A stretch of DNA of 10,945 bases from Paracoccaceae bacterium (GTDB taxonomy: Bacteria; Pseudomonadota; Alphaproteobacteria; Rhodobacterales; Rhodobacteraceae). Under the pieces are notes generated by a model, which was not told the DNA's origin, ran no database searches, and saw nothing but the letters and a program-made list of their open reading frames with translations. This document shows, piece after piece, positions 6,879 to 10,945 of the stretch; position 1 is the stretch's first letter; every line of letters begins with the position of its first letter. The stretch covers positions 1-10,945 of the forward strand of contig PXDM01000301.1 in NCBI GenBank assembly GCA_003565055.1, in the 5' to 3' direction. The position numbers and the translations under genes were made by a program.

Positions 6879-9055
6879 CGCGGGCCGCGCGGCGCTGGCT
6901 CTGGCGCGCGCTGCTGCTTGGCTGTCTCGCGCTCCTGCCGATGGAGCGCGCCGGGGCGCAAGGCAGCCCCGATTTCGCAACGCTGCTTGCGGATCGGCTG
7001 CTCATTGACAGCGCCACGCGCCTGATTGCCGAGGGCAATGTCGAGGCGCTTTTCGGCTCGGCGCGGCTGCAGGCGCGGCGCGTGATCTATGACCGCAGCA
7101 CGGACCGGCTGGTGATCGAGGGGCCGCTCGTGCTCAGTGACGGGCCGGATGTGGTCATCCTCGCAGATGAAGCCGAGCTGTCAGACGGGATGCGGCGCGG
7201 GCTGATCCGGTCGGCGCGGGTGGTCTTCGATCAGCAATTGCAGATCGCGGCGGCGCGGGTCGAGCGGCTCGATGACCGTTTCACCGAGATGACATCGGTC
7301 GTCGCATCAAGCTGCGAAGTCTGCGCGGAGCGTCCGACGCCGCTTTGGGAAATCCGCGCGCGGCGTGTGGTGCATGACGAAGACAACCTGCAGGTCCATT
7401 TCGAGAATGCGCAACTGCGGCTCTTCGGGCTGCCGGTGCTCTATGTGCCGCGCCTGCGCGTGCCTGATCCGCGCCTGACACGCGCGACCGGCTTCCTTGC
7501 GCCGCGGTTCAGCATCAACACGGATCACGGGCTGGGGCTGCGCACGCCCTATTTCATCGTGCTCGGGGCGGATCGCGATGTGACGCTGACGCCCTTTGTC
7601 GCCTCGCGCGGGACGCGGGCGCTGGAGCTGCGCTATCGGCAGGCTTTCGCGACCGGGCGACTGGAACTCGGCGGGCTGGTTGCACGCGACCAGATCCGCC
7701 CCGGCGAGACGCGCGGATTTGCCGAAGCGCGGGGCCGTTTCACGCTGGGGCCGCACAGGCAACTGAGCTTCAATCTGATCGCGCCCTCGGATCGCGGGGT
7801 GCTTGATGATTATGACCGGGGCGAGCCGCGCCTGACCTCTGATATCACGCTGAAACAGGTCGCGCGCGACACGCGCAGCCGGGTGCAACTGCTGCAATTC
7901 CGCTCGCTGCGGCTGCGCGACAGCAATGCCACGCTGCCCAATCAGGTCGGCCAGGCGGTCTGGGAACAGCGCCGCGATGTGCCGGGCCTCGGCGGGGTGG
8001 CCGGGCTGCGGCTGGAGGCGCATGTCCACCGTCGTCGCGCTGCGTTTTTCGGCGCGCCTGAGCCGGTGCCGGGCTTTGGCGACGGGCCGCGCCCGCGCAA
8101 TACGGGGCGGCTGAGCCTCGATCTCGACTGGCGGCGCGATGCGGTGCTGCCTGCGGGCGTGCTGGGCGCGCTCGGGCTGCATCTGGGGCTCGATCACATC
8201 CGGCTCTCGGATACTGGCGGCGCTTTCGAGCGCCGCGTCACCCGCGCCACGCCCAATGTCACGGCAGAGCTGCGCTGGCCCTTGGTGCGGCGGCACGATG
8301 ACGGGGTGAGCCATGTCATCGAGCCTGTGGCGCAAGTGATCTGGGGGCGCGACCGTCAGGCCAATCTGCCCAATGAGGCCAGCCGGATGCCGGAACTTGA
8401 CGAGGGCAATCTCTTCAGTCGCGACCGTTTTGCCGGGCGTGATATCCGCGAGGCGGGGCTGCGCGGGGCTCTGGGCCTGTCCTGGACGCGCCACGACCCC
8501 GAGGGCTGGTCGAGCACGCTGAGCCTCGGCCGCGTCTGGCGGCAGGCCGATCTGGGGCAGTTTTCGGATGCCACGCCGCTGGCCGGACAGCGTTCGGACT
8601 GGCTGGTCGCGGCGAGCATTGACACGATGGCGGGGCTGAGCCTGAGCAACCGCTCGCATTTCGACAGTGATTTCCAACTCCAGCGCACGGCGTTTGAACT
8701 CGACTGGACCACCGAGACCTTCGGGATTTCGACAAGCTACATGCGCATCCGGCGCAACCCGTTCGAGGCGCGCGCCAACACGGCCTCTGAATGGAGTTTC
8801 GAGGGCACGCGGCAGATCACGGATTTCTGGTCGGGCCGCGTCGAATGGCGCTATGACGTGACGCAGCAGGAACTGGCCCGCGCGCAGGCCGGGCTGACCT
8901 ATCAGAACGAATGTCTGCGCGTTGAGATGGGCATTGACCGGCGTTTTGATGCGGCGAGCTCCACGGGCGGGCGCACGAGTTTCGGGCTGAATCTCGACCT
9001 GCTCGGGATCGGCGGCAATCCCGCACAGACCCGCCGGAGCTGCGGAGATTTGTAG
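6875..9055 (+). CDS. lptD: LPS-assembly outer-membrane protein LptD
   Basis: Outer-membrane translocon that, with LptE, inserts LPS into the outer leaflet. The product has 726 residues. A signal peptide spans residues 1-28 (basic start, hydrophobic core, AGA before QG). The N-terminal OstA/LptA-like jellyroll domain covers about 38-140 (LLADRLLIDSATRLIAEGNV and following), and the rest is the LptD beta barrel. The mature protein has exactly four cysteines: C147 and C150 (SSCEVCAERPTPLW), C680 (NECLRV) and C723 (RRSCGDL). This pattern fits the N-to-C disulfides of E. coli LptD. The start is GTG at 6875, overlapping the lptG stop as GTGA with GGAGG at 6866-6870; an upstream in-frame start at 6812 would spoil the signal peptide. 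Placing lptD directly in the permease operon ties both ends of the LPS bridge to one transcript. The gene expected next, surA, is absent. Confidence 0.95.
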   Translation: MTRAARRWLWRALLLGCLALLPMERAGAQGSPDFATLLADRLLIDSATRLIAEGNVEALFGSARLQARRVIYDRSTDRLVIEGPLVLSDGPDVVILADEAELSDGMRRGLIRSARVVFDQQLQIAAARVERLDDRFTEMTSVVASSCEVCAERPTPLWEIRARRVVHDEDNLQVHFENAQLRLFGLPVLYVPRLRVPDPRLTRATGFLAPRFSINTDHGLGLRTPYFIVLGADRDVTLTPFVASRGTRALELRYRQAFATGRLELGGLVARDQIRPGETRGFAEARGRFTLGPHRQLSFNLIAPSDRGVLDDYDRGEPRLTSDITLKQVARDTRSRVQLLQFRSLRLRDSNATLPNQVGQAVWEQRRDVPGLGGVAGLRLEAHVHRRRAAFFGAPEPVPGFGDGPRPRNTGRLSLDLDWRRDAVLPAGVLGALGLHLGLDHIRLSDTGGAFERRVTRATPNVTAELRWPLVRRHDDGVSHVIEPVAQVIWGRDRQANLPNEASRMPELDEGNLFSRDRFAGRDIREAGLRGALGLSWTRHDPEGWSSTLSLGRVWRQADLGQFSDATPLAGQRSDWLVAASIDTMAGLSLSNRSHFDSDFQLQRTAFELDWTTETFGISTSYMRIRRNPFEARANTASEWSFEGTRQITDFWSGRVEWRYDVTQQELARAQAGLTYQNECLRVEMGIDRRFDAASSTGGRTSFGLNLDLLGIGGNPAQTRRSCGDL

Positions 9056-9056
9056 G

Positions 9057-9081
9057 ATGCGGGACCTGTGAGGGGTCGCAT
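9057..9081 (+). terminator. Weak candidate terminator hairpin after lptD
   Basis: Two bases past the lptD stop, ATGCG..ACC can pair with GGT..CGCAT around a short loop, with a two-base bulge in the stem. No T-run follows, so it is a poor intrinsic terminator. It is listed because lptD and the AEC gene converge here and the 110-base spacer (9056-9165) must hold transcript ends from both sides. Confidence 0.2.
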
Positions 9082-9165
9082 TGTCGCCGATGAAGACTGC
9101 GACACCTTCTTCGAGGCCGCAGGAGACAGAGCCGATCAGCCGCGACACGTTTTGGAGCTGCTGTC

Positions 9166-10098
9166 CTATCCTGTGATCGCCCAGATCAGGACGCTGACGG
9201 TGACGAAGGACACGAGTGTCTTGCTGACGAGGGCCGTGGCGCAGACCCGTTCGGCCCCATGGGCGGCGCCGAGAATCGGGTAGATCGACAGCATCGGAAC
9301 CGCCGCGAAGATGACGGCGGTCAGCACGATCGGATGGCCGGGTCCGATCATCAGCGCGAGCACCCCGAACACCAGCAACGGGTGCATGATCAGCTTGCCG
9401 AAGGTGATCGCCGCTGTGCGCCGCCACATGGGGCTGATATTGTAGCGCGCGATCAGGCCGCCGACGACAAACAGCGCCACGGCCGGGGCCACCGCCGAGA
9501 TCATGCCGATCGCCTTTACGGCCTCGGATGGCAAGGTGACGCCGCTTACCCGCACTGCCAAGGCCAGCGTCACTGCGATGACCAGCGGGTTGCGCACGAA
9601 ACTGGCGACACCCTTGCGCGTGGCGACCCAGATCCCGCCGCCGGTGCCAGATGCGATATCGGCGGCAATGATGGCGAACGGGATGACCACGACGTTCTCG
9701 ACGATCATGATCCAGGCCAGCACCTGCAAGGCGGTATCGGGAAACACCAAGGATGCGATGGCGAAGCCGATGAACCCGCTATTGGAATTGGCCACGCCAA
9801 GCCCGTGGATCCATGCCGCGCCCCATTCCTGTGCGAAGACCGCGCGCATCACCGCGACCCCGATGAACATGGACAGGAGCGAGGCCAAGAGATACCCGCC
9901 GCTCAGCGTCCAGTCCAGCGCCGCGTCTGCATCGCTCAGGGCGATGGCCCCGAAGATCAGCGCAGGCAGGCTGACCTTGACGGTGAAGCTGCTGAGCGCT
10001 GTTACGGCACCGACGTCAAGATAACCCGTTCGGACCGACAGAAATCCCAGGATCATGATCAGATAGACGGGGATCGTGATCGACAGGATCTCGGTCAC
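9166..10098 (-). CDS. AEC-family (auxin efflux carrier-like) transporter
   Basis: A 310-residue integral membrane protein of the AEC/BART family, whose characterised bacterial members move organic acids such as malonate or malate; the substrate here is unknown. About ten hydrophobic segments are visible in two five-helix halves separated by a short polar loop near 149-163. Family marks include KVSLPALIFGAIA (41-53), NSNSGFIGFAI (104-114, the unwound-helix motif of the first half), VGGLIARYN (212-220) and KLIMHPLLVFGVLAL (225-239). The start is GTG (complement of 10096-10098), six bases after the stop of the TetR gene, with GGGATGA from the end of that gene as a plausible ribosome binding site; a nearby ATG is out of frame. 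The operon position after a TetR gene suggests control by that regulator. Confidence 0.9.
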   Translation of the reverse strand: MTEILSITIPVYLIMILGFLSVRTGYLDVGAVTALSSFTVKVSLPALIFGAIALSDADAALDWTLSGGYLLASLLSMFIGVAVMRAVFAQEWGAAWIHGLGVANSNSGFIGFAIASLVFPDTALQVLAWIMIVENVVVIPFAIIAADIASGTGGGIWVATRKGVASFVRNPLVIAVTLALAVRVSGVTLPSEAVKAIGMISAVAPAVALFVVGGLIARYNISPMWRRTAAITFGKLIMHPLLVFGVLALMIGPGHPIVLTAVIFAAVPMLSIYPILGAAHGAERVCATALVSKTLVSFVTVSVLIWAITG

Positions 10099-10104
10099 CG
10101 ATCG

Positions 10105-10809
10105 TCATCCCGCATCGCGCATGCCCGGTTCATAGCCGATCACGACGGCCCCGAGCACCATGTCGGTCACGCGGTCCTTCAGGCGGTTCTGACCATCGCG
10201 TGTGAACAGCTCGTCGCCGAAGGACGTGGAGAAGGTCGCCCGATTCGAGACGTTGTAGAAGCTCGGGGCGCTGATCATCCAGTGGAGTTCCACCGGGTCG
10301 GCGCTGTCGCGCAACAGACCCGCTGCCTTGCCGCGGGCGCAGACATCGGCAAGCTTGTCGATGATCGACCTGTTCAGGCGCGGTATGATGTCGGACCGAC
10401 GCAGGTAGTCGGCGTTGTGGATGTTCTCGATCATCACCAGCCGGATGAACAAGGGCGTCGTGGCATGGACTTCGAAGGTGGTGCGCACGAGCAATGCGAG
10501 CCCCGCCACGGGGTCGAGGTCTTCGACCTTCAGCCGGTCCTCGTTCTCGCGCAGAGTACAGTAAACCCGTTCCAGAACAGCCTGGTAGAGCCCCTCCTTG
10601 TCGTTGAAATAGTAATAGATCATGCGCTTCGATGCTTTGGTCTTGCGCGCGATATCGTCGATACGCGCGCCTGACAGGCCATGGGCCGCGAACTCGTCCG
10701 TGGCCACTGTCAGGATGTCTTCGCGCACTGCTTCGGGGTCCTGTTTCCAGTGCGACTTGCGTGGTGATTCGGTCTGGCCGTCGTCCCTTGCCATCATGTG
10801 CACCTGCAT
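10105..10809 (-). CDS. TetR/AcrR-family transcriptional regulator
   Basis: A 234-residue repressor-type regulator. The N-terminal TetR helix-turn-helix domain covers about 28-80: VREDILTVATDEFAAHGLSG, then RIDDIARKTKASKRMIYYYF (49-68), with the recognition helix at about 61-67, followed by KEGLYQAVLERVY. The C-terminal ligand-binding part contains LHWMISAPSFYNVSNRATFS (about 175-194), a stretch resembling one C-terminal class of TetR proteins; the ligand cannot be inferred. The start is uncertain: ATG at the complement of 10807-10809, or the ATG pair at codons 5 and 6, which have an AGGTG-like site just upstream. The gene lies directly before the AEC transporter and probably controls that operon, itself, and perhaps a divergent gene beyond the right edge. 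Confidence 0.93.
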   Translation of the reverse strand: MQVHMMARDDGQTESPRKSHWKQDPEAVREDILTVATDEFAAHGLSGARIDDIARKTKASKRMIYYYFNDKEGLYQAVLERVYCTLRENEDRLKVEDLDPVAGLALLVRTTFEVHATTPLFIRLVMIENIHNADYLRRSDIIPRLNRSIIDKLADVCARGKAAGLLRDSADPVELHWMISAPSFYNVSNRATFSTSFGDELFTRDGQNRLKDRVTDMVLGAVVIGYEPGMRDAG

Positions 10810-10829
10810 TTTCGTGTTTCCAGAGGCGG

Positions 10830-10858
10830 TATATCATGAATTTAAACAGATAGTACAA
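10830..10858 (-). promoter_or_regulatory. Candidate promoter of the TetR-AEC operon
   Basis: On the minus strand, TTGTAC (complement of 10853-10858) and GATATA (complement of 10830-10835) are separated by 17 bases, a standard sigma70 spacing. They would start transcription just upstream of the TetR start codon. The -35 overlaps one copy of the GTACAAT repeat, so a bound repressor there would block it. Both hexamers are imperfect, so this is a suggestion. Confidence 0.3.
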
Positions 10859-10889
10859 TATTCTTGACAAATTAACCGTGGCGTACAAT
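10853..10889. promoter_or_regulatory. Paired GTACAAT motifs, possible TetR operator region
   Basis: GTACAAT occurs at 10853-10859 and again at 10883-10889, 30 bases apart, about three helical turns and so on the same DNA face. Between them is an imperfect dyad, CAATATTCTTG (10856-10866). The AT-rich spacer is the natural place for the operator of the adjacent TetR-type regulator, but TetR operators are usually inverted repeats rather than direct ones. Confidence 0.3.
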
Positions 10890-10893
10890 TAAG
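10864..10893 (+). promoter_or_regulatory. Candidate plus-strand promoter leading out of the window
   Basis: A perfect -35 hexamer TTGACA lies at 10864-10869. The best -10-like sequence, TACAAT at 10884-10889, is only 14 bases away; a 17-18-base spacing gives the weaker AATTAA or ATTAAG (10887-10893). If real, it drives a gene divergent from the TetR gene that starts beyond 10945. Confidence 0.3.
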
Positions 10894-10898
10894 AGGGC

Positions 10899-10933
10899 GT
10901 ACTCGGCTGCACGAGGAGCGGTCCGCCGAGCAC
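10899..10933. repeat. Inverted repeat at right edge
   Basis: GTACTCGGC (10899-10907) and GCCGAGCAC (10925-10933) form an inverted repeat with eight of nine bases paired and a 17-base loop. It lies just downstream of the candidate plus-strand promoter, so it could be an operator or a leader hairpin of the unseen divergent gene. The remaining bases to 10945 show no gene. Confidence 0.3.
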
Positions 10934-10945
10934 GGGAACACCTAA

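Noticed and set aside
9068..9283. A small plus-strand open frame starting just after lptD
   Set aside because: It runs into the AEC gene on the other strand, has only a GTG start and no recognisable product.
7307..9427. A 706-codon open frame on the minus strand antisense to lptD and the end of the AEC gene
   Set aside because: Its translation is arginine- and alanine-rich and low in complexity without family motifs. It is the mirror of the biased codon use of lptD and runs through two unrelated genes.
9259..10674. A 471-codon plus-strand open frame opposite the AEC and TetR genes
   Set aside because: Its composition (D, H, R, Q-rich) is that of an antisense frame, and the minus strand encodes two recognisable proteins.
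1..10945. CRISPR arrays, tRNA or rRNA genes, insertion sequences, phage or toxin-antitoxin and defence genes
   Set aside because: I looked for regularly spaced repeats, transposase-like motifs and RNA gene signatures and saw none that could be supported.

Overview
The window (GC-rich, strong G/C bias at third codon positions) reads as chromosomal DNA of an alphaproteobacterium, most likely a Rhodobacteraceae (Roseobacter/Rhodobacter group). Support comes from the protein types, an acnA gene divergent from a DUF1223 thioredoxin-like gene, the lptF-lptG-lptD string, and a G-run/CAGCG/C-run repeat of a kind I associate with this family. The assignment is inference; no rRNA or species marker is present.

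Layout. (1) 1-559, minus: N-terminal 186 codons of aconitase, cut by the window edge. (2) 560-803: divergent control region. (3) 804-1523, plus: secreted DUF1223 protein. (4) 1524-1812: no intact gene, but a minus-strand open stretch that may be a gene relic. (5) 1813-4511, plus: a two-gene operon for a molybdenum hydroxylase of the isoquinoline 1-oxidoreductase type ([2Fe-2S] subunit plus Tat-exported molybdopterin subunit), coupled by an ATGA overlap. (6) 4512-4680: GC-rich hairpin repeats. (7) 4681-9055, plus: lptF, lptG and lptD, each overlapping the next by 4 bases, encoding the two inner-membrane permease subunits and the outer-membrane translocon of LPS export. (8) 9056-9165: short convergent spacer. 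(9) 9166-10809, minus: a TetR-family regulator followed six bases later by an AEC-family (auxin efflux carrier-like) transporter. (10) 10810-10945: AT-rich control region upstream of the TetR gene, with a near-consensus plus-strand promoter element pointing out of the window.

How the genes work together. The Lpt genes form one functional unit that moves LPS from the inner membrane to the outer leaflet of the outer membrane. The two molybdenum hydroxylase subunits form one enzyme. The TetR/AEC pair looks like a ligand-controlled transport locus. These blocks have no evident functional link to each other.

I found no convincing undescribed multi-gene system. The points most worth a second look are the apparent synteny break after lptD (no surA-pdxA-rsmA), the repeat cluster before lptF, the possible gene relic at 1556-1831, and the repeated GTACAAT motif near the TetR gene.
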